Source: Paracoccaceae bacterium (GTDB lineage: Bacteria; Pseudomonadota; Alphaproteobacteria; Rhodobacterales; Rhodobacteraceae). Taken from it: a stretch of 64,000 nucleotides of DNA. Shown here piece after piece: positions 17,794-25,096 of the stretch (its first letter is position 1; the number at the start of each line of letters is the position of its first letter). The stretch is taken from contig JAAEUI010000005.1 in assembly GCA_024227475.1 (NCBI GenBank), forward strand, positions 1-64,000. The letters are read 5' to 3'. The notes under the pieces are model-generated. The model saw nothing but the letters and a program-made list of their open reading frames with translations, ran no database searches and had not been told where the DNA came from. The position numbers were made by a program, and so were the translations under genes.

Positions 17794-18720
17794 CTAAATG
17801 ATCCAAAACACCAGCGCTATGAAACCCAGAATTGCCACAAGACACAACCATGTTCGGTTCAGGATGGCGATGGAATCCTCGACATCTGCCGGTCTGAGGT
17901 CGCGTTTACCATGTGAATTGATAAATGGGTCTTCGGTCATTTTGCCCTCGTAACTGCGCGGGCCTGACAGGGCGACGCCCAGGACACCCGCCATGGCTGC
18001 TTCCGGCCAGCCGGCATTGGGCGAGCGGTGCAGGTCCGCATCCGTGCGCGCGGTTTCAAGCGCTTCGCGGTCCAGCGTAGCCAGACACAGCAAAGCGGCG
18101 GTAATTCGGGCCGGAATCCAGTTCAGCAAATCATCAAATTTTGCAGATCCAAATCCGAATTCTGCATATTCTTCGGTTTTGTATCCGACCATACTGTCAG
18201 CTGTATTCACCATTTTGTAGAGCAGGATTCCAGGCAAACCCAGCAACAGAAACCAGAATGCCGGGGCGACTACCCCATCTGAGAAATTCTCTGCAGCGCT
18301 TTCGATAGCTGACCTTGCCACGCCGGTTTCATCCAGTTGCTTGCTGTCGCGTCCGACGATCATGGAGACAGACTCGCGCCCGGCGGTGAGGCCGGTTCTA
18401 AGGGCAGAGGCGACATCCTCGACATGTTGTATCAGGCTGCGATGGGCAAGCAAAACGGCAGCAAGAAGAATTTCGACGAAATCGAAATACGGCACCCATT
18501 GAATCGCCACACCGATCAAAACCGCTGCAATCGACAATATGACGATGGCAGCTATTCCTTTTGCCTGTCGCATCTCGCCTTTGTTCAATGTCTCGTCAAA
18601 CCAGTTGACCACGCGGCCCATAAGCGTGGCCGGGTGCGGGACGCGGGACCACAGCCAGTCCGGCTCGCCGAAAACAGCGTCCAGAATAAGTGCGACCAAA
18701 AGCATGGAGACAAAAGACAT
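17794..18720 (-). CDS. cbiB: Adenosylcobinamide-phosphate synthase CbiB
   Basis: An integral membrane protein of 308 residues that amidates adenosylcobyric acid with (R)-1-amino-2-propanol phosphate, late in cobalamin synthesis. Family segments include LDAVFGEPDWLWSRVPHP at the N-terminus, ESAAENFSDGVVAPAFWF in the middle and NAGWPEAAMAGVLGVALSGP near the end. Several membrane helices are evident. The start codon abuts the stop of cobD (TAG then ATG), whose product supplies the aminopropanol phosphate, so the two are clearly an operon. Confidence 0.93.
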   Translation of the reverse strand: MSFVSMLLVALILDAVFGEPDWLWSRVPHPATLMGRVVNWFDETLNKGEMRQAKGIAAIVILSIAAVLIGVAIQWVPYFDFVEILLAAVLLAHRSLIQHVEDVASALRTGLTAGRESVSMIVGRDSKQLDETGVARSAIESAAENFSDGVVAPAFWFLLLGLPGILLYKMVNTADSMVGYKTEEYAEFGFGSAKFDDLLNWIPARITAALLCLATLDREALETARTDADLHRSPNAGWPEAAMAGVLGVALSGPRSYEGKMTEDPFINSHGKRDLRPADVEDSIAILNRTWLCLVAILGFIALVFWII

Positions 18721-19677
18721 CTAAAGTTCCTTTACCGCTGATTCCAACCGGCACCAGCCATCTTCGTTTCCCGGCAGGCCAAGGCGCAGCAGGCCCTCCG
18801 AATATGGGAAAACCCTGCTCCAGATGTGCCGTTTTGCCAGCATATCCTGCACTCTTTTTGCTTCTCCAACCTCGTAAAGGCGGAACAATGATGTTCCACC
18901 CGAAAGCTGTGCTCTGCTGCCGCACACAATTTTATCCAGTTTTGCGGCATCTTGCGTCAGACGTTGCCGGGTATTTGTGGCCCAATTATGGTCGGACAGC
19001 GCAGATGTTCCGACATATTGCGCCGGACCCGATACCGCCCAGGGACCGAGCATATTGGCCAGTCTTGCAATTGTGTCAGGCCGCGCGATGGCAAAGCCAA
19101 GCCGCAAACCTGCAAGTCCCCAGAATTTTCCAAGACCCTTCAACACAATAACCCCCTTTTTTTCAGTAAGATGGATAAGACTATTTTCAGGGCAAACATC
19201 GCAAAAACTCTCGTCGATGATGGTCAGGACGCGGTGTCTTTTCTTGATGTCTTCGCTGTCAAACAGACGCCCGTCCGGGTTGTTCGGGTGAACGTAGACG
19301 TTTGCTGAGCCAGAGCTTTCAGGAACCCACCCGTGCGACCGGAATGCGGCCTCGTGCTCGTTATACGTCGGATTACTGATCCCAACCGTTGCCGGACCAG
19401 CCAGCCTCGGAAGCTGGGAAATAAGCGCAGACACGCCGGACGCTGCGAGTATACCGGCGCTGTCAGGCGCCTGCCAGAATTTGCGCGCGGCGATCAGAAG
19501 TTCTTGTTGCCCAGCAGAGTCGGGCAGGGCCGCCCAGGTGTTGCCCGGAATGTCCGGGAGCGGATAGGGCACCGGATTGATGCCAGTAGATAAATCGAGC
19601 CATTCACCCCGGGCCCCGCCAAAGCCCTCGACCGCAGCGTCCAGCCCGCCGCCATGATCACGCTGTGCTCGGGACAT
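18721..19677 (-). CDS. cobD: Threonine-phosphate decarboxylase (CobD/CobC)
   Basis: A fold-type I PLP enzyme of 318 residues that makes (R)-1-amino-2-propanol phosphate from L-threonine phosphate for the nucleotide loop of cobalamin. The N-terminus HGGGLDAAVEGFGGARGEWLDLSTGINP is typical (split: HGGGLDAA, then WLDLSTGINP). The PLP lysine lies in VLKGLGKFWGLAGLRLG, and NPNNPDG-like VHPNNPDGRLF is present. It sits 3 bases after the DUF1636 gene and abuts cbiB, forming the minus-strand cobalamin operon. It is called cobC in the Pseudomonas nomenclature. Confidence 0.9.
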   Translation of the reverse strand: MSRAQRDHGGGLDAAVEGFGGARGEWLDLSTGINPVPYPLPDIPGNTWAALPDSAGQQELLIAARKFWQAPDSAGILAASGVSALISQLPRLAGPATVGISNPTYNEHEAAFRSHGWVPESSGSANVYVHPNNPDGRLFDSEDIKKRHRVLTIIDESFCDVCPENSLIHLTEKKGVIVLKGLGKFWGLAGLRLGFAIARPDTIARLANMLGPWAVSGPAQYVGTSALSDHNWATNTRQRLTQDAAKLDKIVCGSRAQLSGGTSLFRLYEVGEAKRVQDMLAKRHIWSRVFPYSEGLLRLGLPGNEDGWCRLESAVKEL

Positions 19678-19680
19678 TGG

Positions 19681-20058
19681 TCAGATACCCTTGTTTGGCA
19701 GGGTCGGAATACGTGACACGAAATGGCCTTTGATAGCCAGTGGCCATTGTTTGAAGGGAACCTGCCCGTTTTCACTTTCAGCATGAAGCCGCGCGTATTC
19801 AGCAATACCTGTTGCAGCTTCCGCTTCTGGCGCAAACCGGCCCAGAACATAGGTCAGTTTGCCCTCAGACTGAATGGCGACGTTGCAGCCATGAGAACAG
19901 CCCATCAGGCAGGCGTGGCGGCGGGTTTCGACGCCAGCCACCGATTCTGCCGCGCTTTCAACCATTGCAGCCAGCAATTCGCCGTCGGTCTGTGAAGCTT
20001 CATAGGGGTTCCAGCCATCGCGTTTGCAAGTGTCGCAGATTGTTATCAGTGTGGTCAC
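19681..20058 (-). CDS. DUF1636 putative metal-binding protein of cobalamin cluster
   Basis: The product has 125 residues with a CDTCKR motif near the N-terminus and HACLMGCSHGC at about residues 47-57, four or more cysteines arranged as in thioredoxin-like [2Fe-2S] or metal-binding proteins. DUF1636 genes are common in alphaproteobacterial cobalamin clusters, but the biochemical role is not established. This is the first gene of the minus-strand operon DUF1636-cobD-cbiB. A role in cobalt or electron delivery is a guess. Confidence 0.8.
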   Translation of the reverse strand: MTTLITICDTCKRDGWNPYEASQTDGELLAAMVESAAESVAGVETRRHACLMGCSHGCNVAIQSEGKLTYVLGRFAPEAEAATGIAEYARLHAESENGQVPFKQWPLAIKGHFVSRIPTLPNKGI

Positions 20059-20069
20059 TAATTTACTCC

Positions 20070-20113
20070 TAGAGAGTTTCCCGTTCTACTCGAAACACAA
20101 GTGACACGGGAAG
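20070..20113. repeat. Diverged palindromic intergenic element
   Basis: The sequence begins TAGAGAGTTTC and contains TTCCCGT (20078-20084) facing ACGGGAA (20106-20112). The 5' end resembles the TAGAGCGTTTC terminus of the other copies in the window, but the right end has drifted. It lies just upstream of the DUF1636 operon and could affect its leader RNA. Membership of the repeat family is tentative. Confidence 0.4.
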
Positions 20114-20315
20114 CGGCCGCGTTATCTGTTTCAAGAGCCGGCATTGTAGACATCAACCTGCCTCAAGCTGATGCAATAATGCCTTAAGCCGGTTTCCGCC
20201 TGTTTCACCATCATTTGCGGCTGAACTCAATTGTTAACCTTTCTACAAATGCAAAATTATCTATTTGTTAATGATTTTTGATCAAATGATTAATGGGGGC
20301 AGGTAGAGGAAGTCC

Positions 20316-20687
20316 ATGCGCATTCTCGTCGTAGAAGCGGATCATGAACTTGGTCGGCTTTGGTGCAATCATCTGGACAGGCAAGGCGGTAAGACAGAGT
20401 TGGTCACCAACGAGTCGGACGCCCTGGCCGCTTTGCGTTTTCGCAGTTTTGAAGTGCTTGTCCTGGATCTGATGTTGCCGGGCACCAGCGTGCTGGGGAT
20501 TGCGGATTTTGCAAGCTATCGCCAACCGGAAATCGCCATCATTGTTGTAACGGCCAACAGTTTTTTCTCGGATGGATCAATTTTCAAATTGGTGCCAAAT
20601 GCCCGTGGATTATTGCATGCACCGGTTTTGCCGGAAGATCTGGCAGCGTTGGTCGACTATTACGGGCGCCATGCGATGCAGTTATAG
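20316..20687 (+). CDS. Single-domain response-regulator-like protein, atypical
   Basis: The product has 123 residues and consists only of a receiver fold. The phosphoacceptor is Asp51 (VLVLDLMLPG), the conserved Thr is 79 (VVTAN), but the first acidic pocket is reduced (VEADH instead of a DD pair) and the conserved lysine before the last helix is absent (LLHAPVLPEDL). Phosphorylation signalling may therefore be altered or lost. No kinase or output gene is adjacent. AGAGGAAG about 5 bases upstream of the ATG acts as ribosome-binding site. The 257 bases upstream are AT-rich, with no other gene seen. Confidence 0.75.
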   Translation: MRILVVEADHELGRLWCNHLDRQGGKTELVTNESDALAALRFRSFEVLVLDLMLPGTSVLGIADFASYRQPEIAIIVVTANSFFSDGSIFKLVPNARGLLHAPVLPEDLAALVDYYGRHAMQL

Positions 20688-20908
20688 CGTTTCGGGGAAA
20701 GCTGCGGGTTGATCAACCGGGCTTCGAGCCAGTCCATCGCCTCATACAAGGCCGCCACGGTCTCGTCATCGGCTGTTTGCACGGTTGCGAAACCTGATTT
20801 GAAAACGCCGTTGTAAACGTGCTGTGAATTCGCGGGTTTTCCTCTTTTATGGTATCGCACATCTTCGTTGGGCAATGCTCGGGCTGCGACGGTAATGCGA
20901 CGCATGCT
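20660..20908 (-). CDS. Possible small hypothetical protein
   Basis: A minus-strand frame open from 21019, with an internal ATG at 20908 that would give 82 residues (MRRITVAARALPNEDV, then a helical acidic part ending YNCIAWRP). It overlaps the end of the receiver gene by 28 bases. The amino-acid composition is reasonable for a protein, but there is no clear ribosome-binding site and I do not recognise it. It is listed because it is the only candidate gene in the 399-bp space between 20688 and 21086; it may not be real. Confidence 0.3.
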   Translation of the reverse strand, partial: SMRRITVAARALPNEDVRYHKRGKPANSQHVYNGVFKSGFATVQTADDETVAALYEAMDWLEARLINPQLSPKRYNCIAWRP

Positions 20909-20964
20909 GACGTGATCAGGATTGCGTCGGGGCAAAAGCGATTCTATAGAGGCATTGTGACGAT

Positions 20965-21057
20965 GCCCCGTCAGGGGCCGGAAAGGTGTTTTGCAAAGGC
21001 TGACCCAAACAGGGGGCACGGAGCAAAATCGTCAGGAAAAGTGCGGTTACCTTTCCG
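20965..21057 (+). promoter_or_regulatory. Structured leader upstream of the cobalamin operon
   Basis: Three nested or adjacent inverted repeats lie just before the first gene of the + strand operon. GCCCC/GGGGC flank a GTCA loop (20965-20978). CGGAAAGGT (20979-20987) faces ACCTTTCCG (21049-21057). TTTTGC (20989-20994) faces GCAAAA (21023-21028) inside it. The transcript could fold into a long stem with a G-rich internal loop. It does not show the conserved boxes of the cobalamin riboswitch. A regulatory role is inference from position and pairing. Confidence 0.35.
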
Positions 21058-21086
21058 CCTGTTTTGGGATGTGGAAAGGGAATGCA

Positions 21087-21311
21087 ATGCGGTTCACAGC
21101 AGTTCTGATGATTTTACTGGCAACAACTGGTCAGGCTTTTGCGCATGGTGGTCATTGGGCCGACCTGGCGGGGCATGACCATTGGCTGGCCGCAGGCGCG
21201 TTGGCTGCAGCGGCGGCGCTTGCAGCCTGGGCCGCCTTGCAGGGCAAAGGGGAAAAGGAACCCTCAGAGCCCGAAGCCGAGGGCGCGGAACCCGTAAGTC
21301 AGGAGACCTGA
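21087..21311 (+). CDS. Small secreted or membrane protein of cobalamin operon (DUF6732-like)
   Basis: The product has 74 residues. The ATG at 21087 has GGAAAGGG directly upstream and starts a signal peptide (MRFTAVLMILLATTGQAFA). The mature part begins with a His-containing stretch (HGGHWADLAGHDHWLAAG), a hydrophobic Ala-rich helix (about 36-53) and an acidic tail. It ends one base before cbiX. Similar small His-bearing proteins precede cbiX in related bacteria; I associate them with DUF6732, from memory. A role in handling cobalt in the periplasm is possible but unproven. Confidence 0.7.
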   Translation: MRFTAVLMILLATTGQAFAHGGHWADLAGHDHWLAAGALAAAAALAAWAALQGKGEKEPSEPEAEGAEPVSQET

Positions 21312-21312
21312 A

Positions 21313-22545
21313 ATGGTAAAAATCGGGGTGATGATCTGTGGCCATGGATCTCGTTCGCAGGATGCTGTGGATGAATTCGCGGTGCTGGCGGAAAAACTGC
21401 CTGCATATCTGCCACCGGACTGGGCGGTGGACTACGGCTATCTTGAATTTGCTAATCCGGTGATCCGGCTGGGCCTCGACAACCTGCGCGAAAAGGGCTG
21501 TGATCGGATACTGGCAGTACCCGGAATGCTGTTTGCCGCGATGCACACCAAGAACGATATCCCAACCGTTCTGAACACCTATGCGGCCAAACATGGGATC
21601 GAGGTTACCTACAGCCGCGAACTGGGCGTTGATCCCAAGATGATCGCCGCTGCCGGGGCACGGGTGCGGGCAGCGGTTGATCAGGCCAATACGGACCACG
21701 GCGACCTGCCGCTGCATGACACGGCACTGGTGGTTATCGGGCGTGGGGCTTCAGACCCGGACGCCAACGCCAACGTCAGCAAAATCGCCCGGATACTTTG
21801 GGAGGGCATGGGCTTTGGCTGGTGTGAGGTGGGCTACTCCGGCGTCACTTTCCCGCTGGTCGAGCCAACCCTCGATCACGTCGCAAAGCTTGGCTACAAG
21901 CGCGTGATCGTCTTCCCCTATTTCCTGTTTACCGGCATTCTGATTGACCGGATTTATGGTTTCACCGATAAGTGCGCCGATAAATACCCGGAAATTCAGT
22001 TTGTGAAAGCAGGGTATCTGAACGACCACCCGAATGTTCTGGAAACCTTTGCCGAGCGCATCACCGAGCAGATGGGTGAGGTGCCGCCCCCGAACTGTGC
22101 GATGTGCAAATACCGCACCCAGGTTCTGGCGGTTGAGGGCGAGGCCGTACGCCATGTTACCCCCGCCGCACGGGCCGCCGAAAATGGGGCCGGCAACCCG
22201 GTTTTGAGCGACGTGCCGCCGCCGACCTGTGTGATGTGTAAATACCGCACGCAGGTGCTGGGGTTTGAGGCTGAGGTTGGCGCAGTACAGGAAAGCCACC
22301 ATCACCACGTTGAAGGGCAGGGGGCAGCCGCGCCGGGCGCGACGATAGAAACCTGCGATCTGTGTGATGACTGGTGCACCGGTGCGTGCCGGTTGGATAT
22401 GGATCACCACCCCCATCACGGCCATGACCATGACCACGGGCATCACCACCACCATGACCATGATCACCACCACCATCACCATCCGGAATACCCCCAGGCA
22501 AAACACCCGCTGGGGCCGGAAAGTGCCCGCAAACACAGACACTGA
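21313..22545 (+). CDS. cbiX: Sirohydrochlorin cobaltochelatase CbiX, long form with Cys and His-rich tail
   Basis: The enzyme has 410 residues and inserts cobalt into the tetrapyrrole precursor at the early-insertion point. The two-lobed chelatase core takes residues 1-250 (ICGHGSR at 8-14, VIGRGASD at 141-148). It is followed by two near-identical modules, CAMCKYRTQVL (262-272) and CVMCKYRTQVL (306-316), a third Cys cluster (Cys348, 351, 355, 359), and a His/Asp-rich run at 364-390. MxCxxC iron-sulfur and His-rich regions are known in long CbiX proteins; the duplication of the Cys module is notable. The His tail may store or buffer cobalt. It is close to the next gene (6 bases). Confidence 0.92.
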   Translation: MVKIGVMICGHGSRSQDAVDEFAVLAEKLPAYLPPDWAVDYGYLEFANPVIRLGLDNLREKGCDRILAVPGMLFAAMHTKNDIPTVLNTYAAKHGIEVTYSRELGVDPKMIAAAGARVRAAVDQANTDHGDLPLHDTALVVIGRGASDPDANANVSKIARILWEGMGFGWCEVGYSGVTFPLVEPTLDHVAKLGYKRVIVFPYFLFTGILIDRIYGFTDKCADKYPEIQFVKAGYLNDHPNVLETFAERITEQMGEVPPPNCAMCKYRTQVLAVEGEAVRHVTPAARAAENGAGNPVLSDVPPPTCVMCKYRTQVLGFEAEVGAVQESHHHHVEGQGAAAPGATIETCDLCDDWCTGACRLDMDHHPHHGHDHDHGHHHHHDHDHHHHHHPEYPQAKHPLGPESARKHRH

Positions 22546-22551
22546 GGGTTG

Positions 22552-23199
22552 ATGCTACAGATGCGCCCTTACGAAAAAGATCCCAAGGCGATTTATGCCC
22601 AGAGCTTTGCCTCGGTGCGCGAAGAAGCGCGGCTGGATCGCTTCGGGCCGGGGATGCAGCGGCTCGCGATCCGGCTGATCCATGCTTGTGGCATGGTTGA
22701 AGTGGCTGACCGGCTGGCGTTTTCTGAAAATGCCTATGACGCCGGCGCGGCTGCGCTGGCGGTCGGCGCGCCGATCCTTTGTGACTGCGAAATGGCCGGG
22801 GCGGGGATCATCCGGCGTTATCTTCCTGCGGGCAACGAGGTGATCTGCACGCTCAACGAAAAGGGCGTGCCGGAGCTGGCGCATTCGATTGGCAATACCC
22901 GCTCGGCGGCGGCGGTGGAACTGTGGCAACCGCATCTTGAAGGGGCAGTTGTGGCCATCGGTAACGCCCCGACGGCGCTGTTTCATTTGCTTGAACTCTT
23001 GGATCAGGGCTGGCCGAAACCGGCCTGCATCCTCGGCTTCCCGGTCGGGTTTGTCGGTGCTGCCGAAAGCAAAGCGGAACTGGCCGCCAATCCACGCGGC
23101 TGTCAATTCGTCGCCCTGCGAGGACGTCGCGGTGGCTCCGCGATCGCATCAGCGGCGGTGAACGCATTGGCAGCGGGATTGCCGGAGGAAAGCGCATGA
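22552..23199 (+). CDS. cobH: Precorrin-8X methylmutase
   Basis: A protein of about 215 residues that moves the methyl group from C-11 to C-12, giving hydrogenobyrinate (or cobyrinate in the cobalt-first route). Family segments include AIYAQSFASVREEA, RLIHACGMVE with the catalytic His, and GFPVGFVGAAESK. The start is uncertain: TTG at 22549, ATG at 22552 and ATG at 22561 are all possible; GAGGG lies at 22544-22548. Its stop overlaps the cobL start (ATGA). Equivalent to CbiC. Confidence 0.92.
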   Translation: MLQMRPYEKDPKAIYAQSFASVREEARLDRFGPGMQRLAIRLIHACGMVEVADRLAFSENAYDAGAAALAVGAPILCDCEMAGAGIIRRYLPAGNEVICTLNEKGVPELAHSIGNTRSAAAVELWQPHLEGAVVAIGNAPTALFHLLELLDQGWPKPACILGFPVGFVGAAESKAELAANPRGCQFVALRGRRGGSAIASAAVNALAAGLPEESA

Positions 23200-24398
23200 C
23201 CCAACCCTGGCTCCATATCGTAGGCATCGGTGAAGACGGTGTTGACGGGCTGACCCCAACGGCCCGCGCGGTGGTTGAAGCTGCCGAGGTTATCGTTGGT
23301 GGTGACCGGCATCTGTCCTTGTCGGAAAATGTCTCCGCCGAGCGGGTGGCATGGCCGTCGCCGTTTGACGCGCTGATTGGGAACCTGACCAGTTTCAAGG
23401 GTAAACGTGTGGTCGTATTGGCCACCGGCGATCCGCTCTGGTATTCCGTCGGGGCACGGATCGGTCGGACCATCCCGCCGGGCGAAATCACCTACCATCC
23501 GCAACTCAGTGCGTTCCAGTTGGCTGCCGCCCGCATGGGCTGGTCGATGGCAGATCTGGAAACGCTGACGGTGCATGGCCGTCCGGTTGAGCAGATGATT
23601 GCTTTCATCCAGCCCGACCAGCGGCTGCTGATCCTGACGACCGGCGAGGAAACCCCGGGGCAGATTGCGAAATTCCTGGCTGAACGCGGGTTTGGCAAAA
23701 GCCGGATGACGGTTCTGGCAGCCATGGGAGGCGACAGCGAAGAACGGTTTGACGGCACGGCTGAAAGCTGGAACCACGCAGTGCCTGCATTCAATACACT
23801 GGCCGTGGAATGTGTTGCTGCGCCCGATGCCGCGTTGCTGCCCCGCGTGCCGGGGTTGGCGGATGATCTGTTCCAGCACGACGGCACTATGACCAAGCAG
23901 GAGGTCCGCGCGGCGACACTGGCCAAGCTGATGCCGATGCGCGGGGCGTTGTTATGGGACGTGGGCTGTGGCTGTGGTTCTGTGGCCGTCGAGTGGATGC
24001 GGGCGGCACGGTTTTCCCGTGCCATAGGCATTGAACCGCGCGCTGACCGGCGAGTGTTTGCGGCGCAGAACGCGGCGGCTCTTGGAGCACCAAAACTTGA
24101 ATTGATCGACGGCACCGTTCCTGAGGCGCTGACCGGTCTGGAAGCACCGGACGCGATATTCATCGGCGGCGGGCTGTCGCGGCAGACGTTTGATCATTGC
24201 TGGGCTGCGTTGCGCCCCTTGGGGCGGCTGGTGTGTAATGCGGTGACGCTGGAAAGCGAAGCCCTGCTGATGGCGCTGCACAAGGAACATGGCGGGCAGC
24301 TGGTGAAACTGTCGGTCAACCGGGCCGAACCGGTGGGCGGTTTAACGGGGTGGAAGCCCCTGATACCAGTAACGCAGTGGAGCCTGGTGAAACGATGA
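23196..24398 (+). CDS. cobL: Precorrin-6Y C5,15-methyltransferase (decarboxylating), CbiE-CbiT fusion
   Basis: The product has 400 residues and joins two enzymes. Residues 1 to about 200 form a CbiE-type tetrapyrrole methylase (HIVGIGEDGVDGLTP, VVLATGDPLWYSVG). Residues from about 225 form a CbiT-type SAM methyltransferase with DVGCGCGSVAVEW near residue 255. Together they methylate C-5 and C-15 and decarboxylate the C-12 acetate. It overlaps cobH and cobI by 4 bases at each end. Confidence 0.95.
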   Translation: MTQPWLHIVGIGEDGVDGLTPTARAVVEAAEVIVGGDRHLSLSENVSAERVAWPSPFDALIGNLTSFKGKRVVVLATGDPLWYSVGARIGRTIPPGEITYHPQLSAFQLAAARMGWSMADLETLTVHGRPVEQMIAFIQPDQRLLILTTGEETPGQIAKFLAERGFGKSRMTVLAAMGGDSEERFDGTAESWNHAVPAFNTLAVECVAAPDAALLPRVPGLADDLFQHDGTMTKQEVRAATLAKLMPMRGALLWDVGCGCGSVAVEWMRAARFSRAIGIEPRADRRVFAAQNAAALGAPKLELIDGTVPEALTGLEAPDAIFIGGGLSRQTFDHCWAALRPLGRLVCNAVTLESEALLMALHKEHGGQLVKLSVNRAEPVGGLTGWKPLIPVTQWSLVKR

Positions 24399-25096
24399 GC
24401 GGCAAGCTTTATGGCATCGGCCTTGGCCCCGGTGATCCGGAACTGATGACGCTGAAGGCGGCGCGGCTGATCGCCGGTGCTGACGTGATCGCCTATCCCA
24501 GCCTTGAAGGTGGCGGCAGTTTTGCGCGGTCAATTGCGGCACAACAAATCAGTGAAAACTCCGAAGAAATCTCCATCACTATCCCCATGACTGTGAAACG
24601 CGGCCCCGCACAAGCCGCCTACGATGAAGGGGCCGCCCTGATCGCCACGCGACTTGATGCTGGCAAAACGGTGGTTGTGCTCTGCGAAGGTGATCCGTTC
24701 TTTTACGGCTCTTTCATGTACCTGTTTTCGCGCCTGTCTGAGCGATTTGAAACCGAAGTTGTGCCGGGCGTGACTTCCGTGTCCGCCTGTGCCGCGGCGC
24801 TGCAGCAGCCGCTGACCGCACGCAATGAAATCCTGACGATTATTCCTGGTCCGATGAATGAGCCGGAAATGGAAGCCCGGATTGAAGGCGCCGAAGCGGT
24901 AGCAATCGTGAAAGTCGGTCGCCACTTGCCGAAAATCCGCCGGGTTCTGGGCAGGCTGGGGCTGGAGGCCAGTGCCGGTTATGTCGAACGCGCCAGCCTG
25001 CCAAACCAACGGGCGCTGCCGCTGGCGGAAGCCCCCGAAACCGCCCCGTATTTTTCAATGATCCTGATCACAAGAGGCCAAGACCCATGGCTGTAA
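24395..25096 (+). CDS. cobI: Precorrin-2 C20-methyltransferase
   Basis: The product has 233 residues and adds the C-20 methyl group to (cobalt-)precorrin-2. The ATG at 24395 overlaps the cobL stop and is followed directly by the methylase N-terminus GKLYGIGLGPGDPELMTLKA (first 12 residues GKLYGIGLGPGD shown). The second SAM segment is VVLCEGDPFFYGSFMYL. Residues TIIPG and PEMEARI are as in CobI/CbiL. The end overlaps the following fused gene by 10 bases. Confidence 0.95.
   Translation: MSGKLYGIGLGPGDPELMTLKAARLIAGADVIAYPSLEGGGSFARSIAAQQISENSEEISITIPMTVKRGPAQAAYDEGAALIATRLDAGKTVVVLCEGDPFFYGSFMYLFSRLSERFETEVVPGVTSVSACAAALQQPLTARNEILTIIPGPMNEPEMEARIEGAEAVAIVKVGRHLPKIRRVLGRLGLEASAGYVERASLPNQRALPLAEAPETAPYFSMILITRGQDPWL

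Noticed and set aside
20688-21086. Cobalamin riboswitch upstream of the cob operon
   Set aside because: The conserved boxes were not found; only generic inverted repeats are visible, so it is reported as an unassigned leader.
21677-22552. Repetitive His-coding stretch at 22390-22490 as a DNA repeat or CRISPR-like array
   Set aside because: The repeats are CAC/CAT codons within the CbiX reading frame, without spacers.
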